DNA of 64,000 nucleotides, taken from Oreocharis arfaki. Lineage: Eukaryota; Chordata; Aves; Passeriformes; Paramythiidae. The stretch covers positions 1,667,494 to 1,731,493 of the forward strand of contig VZRR01010919.1 in the NCBI GenBank assembly GCA_013398015.1, read 5' to 3'. A program made the translations under genes and the position numbers. The notes beneath the pieces were generated by a model. The model was given only the letters and a program-made list of their open reading frames with translations. It was not told where the DNA came from and searched no databases. Each line of letters opens with the position of its first letter. The first letter of the stretch is position 1. This document shows positions 1-9,616 of the stretch, piece by piece.

Positions 1-599
1 TGCACATTCTCTTCTCACTTCTCATGAAGGAAGGGCTATTATTTCTGTCTCAAGTAGTTTTATATGGCTTTTTAAAAGCTTTTAGGCACTGTAGCTACGT
101 TTATGTCAGAACATTTTTCAAGTGTGTTCTGCAGACAGAGAAGGAAGTCAGTATCTAGCAAGACACGTTGATTGTTTTGTTGTATAGGACATGTAAATGG
201 CGACTGCCCAAACAAGATTTGTGTAATACATACTGTGAATTCCAGCAGCTATCACAACAAAATTTCAAGGGACGTGAAACACATTTTCTGCAGTAAACAG
301 AATGAAGAAAGTTTGCAAAGCACAAGATTTTGTGTCACATCACTGAACTCTTGGTAACACTACATCAAAAGAATAAAAGAGAAGTGAATTCTACCTTTTT
401 TGCCTCGAAGAAAAAAGAGCTGGAGATAATTGTAGCAGTTATAGCACTTAGGACTTGGCTTTGGATGGTTTTCTCCCTCTTAGTTCTTCAGTAATCACAG
501 TTACCATAATGAAGCCTAGGCAGGTCTGATCAAGCAAGTAAGAATACGATTTTAGATAATGAAGGAAGCAATCCTAAAGAATAACAAGCTGAAACCTTG
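1..599. other. AT-rich non-coding DNA, no gene seen
   Basis: No splice-flanked frame, repeat family or RNA gene could be recognised here. The only open frame, 61 codons on the plus strand at 172-357, has no protein-like features and is of a length expected by chance. Confidence 0.6.
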
Positions 600-1300
600 A
601 GCCAGCTAAGAGCTAGCGGGTCAGGATTGGTAGGCATACATGGACAATATTGTGGTGGGTGTCTGCTACAGGCTGTCTGATCAGGATGAAGAATTAGATT
701 GTGCCTTTTTAAACAGTTGGAAGAAGTCTAATATTCACAGGCATTTGCCCTCATGTGGGACTTGAACCACCCGTATCTTCTATAGGGGCAACACAACAGG
801 CATAGGCAAGGGCACGAGTTTCCTGCCACGAGTAATACAGAAGTCAATATGGGGAGATGTTTTGCTAGACTTCGTACTTATAAACAAGAAAGGACTGGTT
901 GGGAATATAAGGTTTGGGAGTAGTCTTGGCTGCAGTGATAGCAAGATGATGAAGATCAGAGTCCCAAGAAGACAAAATAAAGCAGGCAGCTAATTCGTAA
1001 CTCTGGCCTTTAGAAAAGCAAATTTTGACCTGTTCAGGCACCTGCTTGAAAGAATCTCATGGGAGGCTGTCTTAAAGAGAGAGGGTCAGGAGACTTAGTT
1101 GATTTTCAAGAATTAGCTCATCCAAGCTCAAGAATAGTCTTTCCCAACGAGCAGGAAATCAAGGAAAGGTGGCAGAGGATGAACAAGTAGCTCTTGATGA
1201 AAAGTTTGATGTAAAAATGATGAGTACAGGAGGTAGAAACAGGGACAAGTGACCTGGGAGGAATATGGGTAGACTGAGTGTGCAGGGTTAGGAAAGTGGA
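600..1300 (+). mobile_element. CR1 LINE fragment, internal part of ORF2 (decayed)
   Basis: This is an old piece of a CR1 non-LTR retrotransposon, covering the end of the endonuclease domain of ORF2 and the stretch leading into the reverse transcriptase. Translated plus-strand pieces match CR1 ORF2 as I know it: IVVGVCYRLSDQDEE near 650-700, LMWDLNHP near 752-775 (the family has LMGDFNHPD), then GDVLLDFVLINKKGLVG and GSSLGCSD near 855-945. The pieces lie in different frames and contain stops, so the element is dead. The nucleotide match continues through the lysine-rich linker to about 1300 and then fades. The 3' tail expected of a 5'-truncated CR1 is not present here, so the copy was broken after insertion. 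The ends are judged by eye and could be off by tens of bases. Confidence 0.8.
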
Positions 1301-3263
1301 ATATCTTTTGGAGATGGATCTCTCACATATGATGCTTGCACAAACTACGAACTTGAATCTGACCCATCCTTGGATCTACTTTATGTCTGGCAGCATCATA
1401 TTTAGGACATGACATGTCTCCAATTAGCACTGTTTTGCAGTGTACCCTGAATGCAAGTATGCATAGTATGGATATTCCACCCCCAAAAACAAATATGACC
1501 CCACTACCTTCTACTTACCAAGCTCTACAAATGCAGAGGATAGGTGTATTGCCTTAAATAAAGTGGACACATTTTGCAGTGGTATCCACTCTCTTGTGCT
1601 CTGCAAAGACAATTAGATGAGGGAACTCATAAATCCTAAGCTTACATAAATTTCTGAAGTGCACCTGGGGTTCACACGTGTGTGGTATTGGCAATGAGAA
1701 AGGCAGTACTTCGCATGCAGGTAGTCTTGTCTCACTTGTTTAAAAAAGTACATCCCACATTATTCTTTTCCTTTTCACCATTCATCCACCAGCAAGGTAG
1801 AAACATCTAGATCAGGTGTACATCTGTTTCTGATCCTAACAGCAGAGAAACCAAAATCGCTTGCTGCTGGCTAACGCAACCCTTTCTGGTTTTCCACAAA
1901 GATTTAAGGGGAGTTCCTTTATTTTCAGGCATGTCACAGGCAATGTTTCATGATGCAAAGTTAGTATGTCTCTTTCCTGCTAGGTTTTTTGTAGAGTTAT
2001 TGTTCAATATGTAAGTTGGATCTGTCTGGATCAAAAAAACATAAAATAAGCTCTATTGCTCTAAATTTCACCCATTGCCTGGTGAAGACTCATCAGTCAA
2101 CATGATAATTATTCCCTTCTTCGAATGCATTCTTCAAATACAGGACAGTTTTCAAAAGATGGCAGCATCATTTGAAACATTCACTAGATAATCATTCTCC
2201 GAGTCTGCGCAATAATCCATTATGCTACTTTTATATCTTCTCTTTCCTTTCTGTTGTATCTCCTCACACAATAGAAAACTCTTTATGTTCCACATGTGCA
2301 TGTAATGTTCTAGGCAGAAAGACCTGAAAATGTTTTATATATGAGCCTGCAAAATTTTCTCTTGTGGGTAAAAGACATTTTACAATTGGACCGTATTTTA
2401 TGCAGCCCAGTGTAAAACATGAAATGAAATTAAATGCTGTAGAGCTCAACTTACTGTCAATATAGGCCATGAAAAACTATTGCAAGACAATTTACCAACA
2501 TTAATGTTGAATTGCCGCTTGTGAGTCGCAAGGGCTGGACTACTGCTGTATCTTACGTGTCAAAGTAACATGCCAGCATACACGAGGTTAATTTTTTCTC
2601 TGTCACCCTACTGAACTTCAGAATTGCTCTCTGCAACCACACCTTTGAGATTTGATATATTTCTGAAAGGACTTGTTAATCTTTGTGAATATTTCCTCCC
2701 TGTTTTTTGTCCCTGTTGTTGAAATTCATTTGACTCATGTAATAATGTTTGTGTTACATGTATGTTATAATCTTCCATTTTCAAGAAATTAAGTATCATG
2801 TTGGAGGAAAACTTAAGTATATAAGTTTCATTGGCTTAAAAAAAACCAGCAATTGCTAAATAGAGGAGCTTGATTTACTTATTTTTCCTAAGCAACTGGA
2901 GTAGGCAATACTTCAAATGTAATATATATGGATAGCTTTATTTCTTACTTGTTCAGCACCATTCTGAATAATTACTCTCTGTAATTCCTGCCATATAGTA
3001 ATAGGATGTCAATTCCTTTTTTCAGCATTAAATTTCTCTCTTCCTTTAATGTCTTTGGAAAACATCTCTTAAATAATAAATATTAGATGCTTAGGGAGAA
3101 ATAAACCCCATAGGATATGATAAATGAAGTTAACAGGAAAAGTTTCAGGGTGGTTGTTGGGTGTTTTGTTGTTATTTTTAAGTAAAATAGGCCTGTCTTT
3201 TCTTATTAATGGTTTCTATGATCGCAAAGTTCGTGCATTCTTCTCTTATTAAAACAAACAACT
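1301..3263. other. Non-coding DNA, no recognisable gene
   Basis: The sequence is AT-rich, unique-looking and without a convincing coding frame. A decayed continuation of the CR1 copy may reach about 1370 but cannot be followed. A good minus-strand splice-donor word (GGTAAGTAG read on the minus strand) lies near 1513-1521, with no convincing exon attached to it. Confidence 0.5.
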
Positions 3264-3428
3264 TCAGCTCTCAGACTTTATGGTTCCAGTAAAACATTTT
3301 TCTAACAGCAAGGGAAATGCGTACAGGGCAAAACATTCATCAACAGCACCATCCATGGCCATATAATCATCTTTTCCAGCACCATATAACAGCAATGACA
3401 ATTGTCTTTCTGCAGCAATAGGAGCAAC
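3264..3428 (-). CDS. Candidate terminal coding exon, protein unknown
   Basis: Read on the minus strand, an AG acceptor (CAG at 3431-3429) after a partly pyrimidine-rich tract is followed by a frame of exactly 55 codons, in phase 0, ending at TGA (3266-3264). The translation begins VAPIAAERQLSLLLYGAG, continues with KDDYMAMDGAVDECFALY, and ends in TGTIKSES. Its composition is protein-like, with mixed acidic, hydrophobic and cysteine residues and few low-complexity runs. I do not recognise the protein. A 55-codon open frame can arise by chance, so the support is the combination of acceptor, phase and composition. It could be the last exon of the same minus-strand gene as the start-codon exon at 51610-51684, or a fossil exon. 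No polyadenylation site was assigned. Confidence 0.3.
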   Translation of the reverse strand, partial: VAPIAAERQLSLLLYGAGKDDYMAMDGAVDECFALYAFPLLLEKCFTGTIKSES

Positions 3429-5830
3429 CTGAGACACATTTTAGGGCAAAAAAGAGTCTGTTGTATATTTGCTCACATTATCTGATGATTCAAATTACTG
3501 ATGTTTCTAGGAATTCCTGTAGGCTTCCCTGTTGGAAACATTCTTCTTAGCAAATATAGACGTTAAATAAATAGAGGAGTGCTAACTTGCGAAACTTTAT
3601 GGTAGATTACTAAGAAAAATTTTAGTCCTGAGTAAATGCAACAGTTGACTGAAAGTAAAGAGCAGAAATTAAATCTTTTGTGGGAAAACCACTAGAATTT
3701 ATGAAAACACATGCAGTGTGACCATAATGGAACAGTGCAGAAGTATAGAAACATGTAGAAGGTAGAAGCCAAATATTTACACTTGGTGATTCAAATTTTT
3801 CAATTCAGATGCCTTTCAAAAAGTAATAAGGTATTAAATGTTACAATGTTTAGTGAAGTGAGCTAAAAACTCACGTATGTATATATGATATTAAAAAATG
3901 GAAGGTATTTGTTAGTTTGGCCCATTCCTTGTTTCAAATTGTGGAATAATGACTTGGTAACTCCCACCACCAGTTCAGAGCCAGACTTGATAAATGAAGT
4001 AGGGACATGTCAGCGTATTTATTGGCATAAATAATTTTCAGTATCATGAATTATGAAGAGTATTCACATCAAATTATCTAAAGCTTGTACTGCAGTTCCG
4101 TTTCTATAACAAGTGCTGTTTTCTCATGGGTCAATAATCTTGACAAACTAGTTAGCTAGCTGGAATGACTTTCTAACAAAGAAATAAACAACAAATAATA
4201 CTTTCCACAGCTAACTCTAAGAAACAGCACTTACAAAAGAGGTAATATTTGGCATGTTTATTGAAAACTTTCCCCTTCCAAGCTGACTTCATTATTTTGA
4301 AGCCAGAATAATTACTTCTTATAGTACCTACAGGAAAAATAGTGGGAGCAAAATCAGCTCAGTGGGACATCTGGACTTCTTTTAATAGCATTCATAATTT
4401 AAAGAAGTGGCTTTATGACTTCAGCACCCCACTCTTGCCAGTTCCTAACTATACCTTTGGAGGTATGGTTTATTGGGCAATAGGAACATTTTTATTTAGC
4501 CATTAAGATTATAATTGTGCCCCCACAGCTCCTATTGTATTGCCTAGCAAATTTAAGGGATTTGGTGTTACTACTACTACCAAAAAGAAAATCCCAATAG
4601 CCCACCAAGCCCACAACTTCATGAATAGGCAAAAATCTTTTGATTTTGATACTATAAGGCCATGTGTTTTAGCAGTAAGTACAGATAAGAGCCCAGCAAC
4701 TCTGAACAAATGGGTTGAGCACTTACTCCCCCATACCTCACAAATTTTATAAATTATTTCAAATAGCTCCACTCTGGCTCAAGGGACCAAATGCCCACCG
4801 ACGGTTGATGTGCATTGAGCACACTCCTGGAAAGCATCTGTTTTGTCTGAGAGGAATGAAGTTCAAGAGGCTTCTCCACCACATCAACCAAAGCACAGAA
4901 AGTATGACAATTGGGCTATTTGTGGGACTTGTTCTGGCCTAAACTACTGATGTTCATCACACCACAATGCTCCCAGATATATTAGTTTTTTCATAAGGTG
5001 GAATTCAAGCAGATTTGTTAAGGGATAACAATCATGCTAGTGATTTTAAGATTCATAAAGAAGTGGGGAAATAACCCTAGGGGAAGTAAACTTTCAACAT
5101 ATATAATCAGAAACAAACAAAGTGTTTTCTTTCATGGCAGAAGGCAGCTAATTCTGAAAGCCATAGTTATCTAGCCATTTTTATCAGATAGATATTGATT
5201 GGCTGACTTTCTGTTTTAAATATCTACAAATATCAATTTGCAAATTGAGACATATGTTGCTGCCAGTGATTTTGACAAGACTTTCCATTTGAATTCATCA
5301 CGTCTCAAATTTACAACTTAAGAGCTTAATACATTGAAGAATATTGATAATATTCTCTTTGGCTAAGGAAAATAAATTCTGAAAGACTCTGATAAGACAG
5401 AGTTACATTTTAATACTTCTGGATAGGTAAATAGGACTAAACAGGAACAGAGTCAACCCTAATATAAAAAGGAGGCTTTAGAGCTCAGGTAAGCTAAGGC
5501 ATGAGCATGTGTTCGACTGCGTGTTCCCTAAGAGAGGGAATTGGATAGTCTACTAAACCTACTTAGAAAAATCTAAATTTTTCTATTAAATCTATGAGTA
5601 GATCAAAAGCCTTCAGTTATGCTTAAACTCTGGTAAGAGGGTAAGGTAGAACAGGATTTTAGGTCTTTAATAAGCAATGTCTTTAAAAATTATTTTGAAA
5701 TAAAAAGGGGTTACATGTTTACGCAGTTTCACAGAGGTTGTGAATATTATTGCTCCCAGACTGCATATACCAATCTACAAAGCAACTTTCAGCGTAGCTG
5801 ATCAAGTCCACACTCTCTAAAGGTCACTGT

Positions 5831-5846
5831 CACCACCTAGTGGCAG
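5831..5846 (-). promoter_or_regulatory. CTCF-like motif
   Basis: Read on the minus strand the bases are CTGCCACTAGGTGGTG. The core CCACTAGGTGGTG matches the known vertebrate CTCF core CCASYAGRKGGCR at all but one position (T for the C after GG). It stands alone in unique sequence. Single motif hits of this quality occur by chance, so binding is only a possibility. Confidence 0.25.
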
Positions 5847-7771
5847 TCTGAAGGGGTTTAGACAGCACATTCTTCAATTAAGTGTTTACTATGAAAGAAC
5901 TATACATTTGGATGCTTTCTACTTGTATTTCATTCATTTAAGCTCTTCAGCTTAGTATTGGGCCAGCATTTTAATGTAGAATATAATTGCCATTTATGAA
6001 TATTTGTTAAAAACTAGAATTCACCTTTCCTGGCCATTTGCTCTCTGTTTCTCATAGACTCTTTCACATAATTTTGGGAGCTGGACACGGGTCTACCTAC
6101 AAAGTTTAATATAGATTTCAGAATAAATGAAATAACTTCTCGTGCTTATTACTGTACTTTCATTTTTTTCCAGTTTCTGTGAGACTTACAATCTCACAGA
6201 GGATGCCCTCTAACACTGTTTTAAGTGTAGACTACTTTAAGGGGAAATATCTTTGTAACTGTGGTTAAGAAGCAAAATCATTTCAATAGTATTGTTCTAA
6301 TGTTGTGTATACCACCTTTCCAACCTATCCACTCTTTTCTGCTCTTCTCACTTTCCCTATTTGAAATCTTTTGGTGTAGAAAGAATAAAAGCTTTTATTA
6401 TACAGTAATCTGCAGTCATGACATGTTCCAGAAAACAAATATGCACCTGTAGTTAATGCCATTTCTCAAAGTTATTGTGTAGTAGTAAAATCACTGGACT
6501 TCACTAAACACTTACTGCTCATAGAATGGGGATATTAGCATTTGTTGTTCTGATATACTACTACGCCTTTTCAATTACAACAAATAAGATAGACTTATTA
6601 ACTACTCATTTTTCTTTGACAATTCAAGAAAATCTGTTTTTACTATATGAGTAAGAACACAGAAACTGTCATGCCACTCATACTCACAAACCTTTAAAAT
6701 AAGTGACTTAAAATCCAAAATCCATTCCATCTATTACAGTTCTCTTACACTTCTGCTTTCCATGTAGTCCAATATATTATATGTTCTTCATTTCATTCAT
6801 GACACTTCTTACTAATTGGATGTTTTACTGATGCCAAGAGGAGAATCCCATGTGTTGGCCTGAGGAAACCTGCTTTAGTTTTCGCTCTACTTGAAGCCTC
6901 TACCTCAATGCTTTGGAGGGATTTTAACATCTTTCTCCATAAAATAGTTCTTCCCTTTGACTCATTGCCATTTTTTTTTCCAAACTCTGCCTTCTCCTTT
7001 TCCTCTGGGTTTCTTTTTATTTGTTTGTTTGGTTGAAGGGGATTTTGTGTGTATAAAACGTTCTGTTTCAACTTTATGTCTCCCGCAGGTACCATGCAAC
7101 AGAGAATACTACTGCCCTTGCCAAACTATCAAACCCTTCCTCACCTCTGTGCACAGCATTTTGTATACTTTACAAACCATGACATTCTATCATTACTAAC
7201 TTGGAATGCATAGAACAACTATAAATGCTGTAGACTCTGGAAAGTTATCCCAGTAGGACTGCAGGTTTTACTCCCCTCCCCAGCATATAGATGTTGCGGT
7301 TTACAGACATAGGCCAGTCTATGTTTTGAGAGCCAAAAACATAGGCAGCCGATACTGTTTTTACGGGCAGTATCCCCACCAGAAAAGCCAGAGTATAAAG
7401 AAAACCTCCTGAGTATATTATATCAGAACAGCAAAAAGGCAACTGCAAAAAATGCATCAACTTCTTGGACAGAAAAAGAACATGGCAAGGAGCTAAAGGA
7501 AGCAGCATTCTTTCTCCATTTACTTGGAAAGATATGGTGTTCAGGGGAAAGAGATAGGTGAAGGCTCCACTCTGTTACAGGCAACAAGTGTCAAGGCTTT
7601 TGATGTCTATGATTCAGTTCGCCATGAACACAAAGGAGATTCTAAATTACAGTCACATGATCCATGGAAAAGTGTCAGCTGGTACTGAGGGAGGTTTTTA
7701 TATTTTGCTTTTGGAAAGCCGGGAAATATACAAAAGCACAAAGAGTACGTACACTTATTTGTAATCAGGAG

Positions 7772-7824
7772 AAAAAAAAAAAAAAAAANNNNNNAAAAAA
7801 AAAAGGCAAACAAAAAAAAAAAAA
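7772..7824. repeat. Poly-A tract containing an assembly gap
   Basis: A run of A is interrupted by six N at 7789-7794 and followed by more A with single GGC and C interruptions. The true tract length is unknown. No retrotransposed gene or SINE could be recognised upstream, so it is not clear whether this is a retroposon tail. Confidence 0.9.
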
Positions 7825-8560
7825 CCAAACACAACAAGCTTATCTGTAAGCCCTTGTTAACTGAAGACTATCATATATTCTTCAAAAAACATAGCACAAT
7901 ATGTAATGGGCTCAAAATCAATAAGAAAATTATATATTGCGCAATTCAGGTCTTTGTGGATTGCCTGAAATACCGATAGCATTCAAATTCCTAGCAACCT
8001 GTGATTCAGAAAGCAGTGACCATCACTACACAGTGGAATTGGCTATTGTCAACCAACAACTGATGCCATTTGGCCAACAGCACAGTATGTCATTGCAGTA
8101 AACAGTATCTTTTCTCAGTGCTTCAGTTATAGCAGCAATAGGACATACAGGGATGCTTATGAGGTACATCATAATTTTTAAAAATAATTTCTACAAACTC
8201 TGCCAGGGAGCGGCAGTACAGAAGGATTTCAAGCTCGTATTGTTTTTTCAGAAGCTGCTTGTTTGGAAAGAATTACATTTGCTTTTTCCTCTTCTGTTTA
8301 TTCTCATTCTCTCTTCTGTAGAATATCACTTTTCAGCTCAAAAGAGAGACAGACTGTTTTGAGAGACAGGGAAGGTGAGGCATTTTGGCAAATATGTGAG
8401 GTTTCTTAAACTTCCTATTATTTGAAACACTTCAGCAAACTCTGCGTAAGAGGAGAAAGAGCTTATCTTGTTCTGGAAAGTAACTCACAGTATAGAAATT
8501 ATATAATCAATTTGTTCAATTTTCTGATTTCTTATGACTACTGTAATGTTTTTCACATAG

Positions 8561-8606
8561 CATATAATTAAATATATATAATATACAATATTTTATATAT
8601 ATAATG
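8561..8606. repeat. AT-only low-complexity stretch
   Basis: The stretch is composed of TA and ATA units and is partly self-complementary, with TATATATAAT at both sides of a short centre. It is a simple repeat. Confidence 0.7.
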
Positions 8607-9452
8607 AATTAAATAAATCCCGGTTTGGAAGAAAGCAGAAAATAATGTTTGCCATGAGGTATTTCTGAATAAACTAAAATAGAAAGAAAAAAATATCAGC
8701 TCAGAAAAGGAACTTATTTCAAAAGAAAAAGGCTGTGAATGACACCATAGTTTCAGTGGCCTGAAATGAACAATATCTTCATTACCTAGAATACATTTTA
8801 CAAGGGCAAAAAAATTCATTAAATAGTTTTCATGCACAGAGAGCTAAAACTTAATGGCAAATACAAATAGCAAGCCAATGATAAATTACTTTCATTAAGA
8901 ACCAAAAATACGTCTGTCCTGCTATTGAGAAGCCATTTCTAACACCCCTTAAATCAAAGACAGAAAAATCTACTGGGAAGATAAACAATAAAAAATGTAA
9001 ACACTTTGTCAGAGGAAAATATTGTCATTTTCAAAAAACTGCCCCACAGGGCTTATACATTAATTCCCCACTTCTTTTCTATTGTGTTTGCACAGACCTA
9101 TTTATGGCAAAAAAACCCCCAAAACACATCATCTGGAATAGTGCAAGGTATTACCCAGAGACATTTAATCTTATTTAGAAAAAGATGCTTAAAACATTGG
9201 TAGCTAACAATTTTTTTGCATGTACTCTTAATCTTTCAGACCAGATTAAAGGTCTGAAAAATACTGAGTAGTGGTTCAACAAAACAGATTTCTAACATTT
9301 TTTTAAACAAGAATCATGGACTTGCCCAATATCTAGTAAGAGGAAATATATGATATAGTTATAAGGGGGTGCCTACGTCTGAAAAATAGAGAACTACTTT
9401 CTTCTATCCACTACCTCTGACATAGGTTCTGCATTCGATCAAACTGGCACTT

Positions 9453-9616
9453 CACAGAATCATAGAATATTCTGAGTTGGAAGAGACCCACAAGGATCAC
9501 CAAGTCCAGCTCCTAAGTGAATGGCTCATATGGGGGTTGAATCACTAAGCTTTGCATTAGCTCAGTTTGGAGTGTGGTGCTGATAATCTCAGGTTTTGTA
9601 CTAGGTTCCTGGCTAA
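9453..9616 (-). mobile_element. tRNA-Ile-derived SINE with CR1 tail, internally inverted
   Basis: Positions 9453-9515 are the reverse complement of a CR1-type 3' tail (CACAGAATCATAGAAT, then AGTTGGAAGAGACCCACAAG). Positions 9522-9559 continue as the reverse complement of the 3' half of a tRNA-Ile: read on the minus strand they give TAATGCAAAG, the T-arm GATTCAACC and an end GAGCCA, where the gene has GGTTCGATCC and GGCCA. This is the layout of a minus-strand SINE of the songbird TguSINE1 type. The sequence then flips. Instead of the complement of the tRNA 5' half, a forward tRNA-Ile head follows from about 9555: TTAGCTCAGTT (A box), GTGGTGCTGATAA, then a diverged T-arm to about 9616. The family name is from memory, while the two opposing tRNA pieces are visible in the bases. 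Confidence 0.75.

Larger units (their letters stand above)
3429..9452. other. Non-coding or intronic DNA with simple repeats
   Basis: No confirmed gene lies here. Frames open on both strands at 4509-4942 look old and unidentifiable and are discussed as a finding. A CTCF-like word lies at 5831-5846, an assembly gap inside poly-A at 7772-7824, and an AT-only stretch at 8561-8606. The open frames at 6793-7095 and 7245-7508 on the minus strand have no clear splice sites or recognisable domain. Confidence 0.5.

Noticed and set aside
6793..7095. 100-codon minus-strand frame rich in K and E
   Set aside because: The charged part comes from A-rich DNA. There is no acceptor, no clear donor and no family resemblance.
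7607..7849. Open frames crossing the N gap
   Set aside because: They are poly-K or poly-F translations of the A tract with unknown residues in the middle.
9557..9609. A tRNA-Ile gene
   Set aside because: Only the A-box side is well kept, the anticodon arm and T-arm are decayed, and the acceptor stem is missing. It is the head of a SINE.
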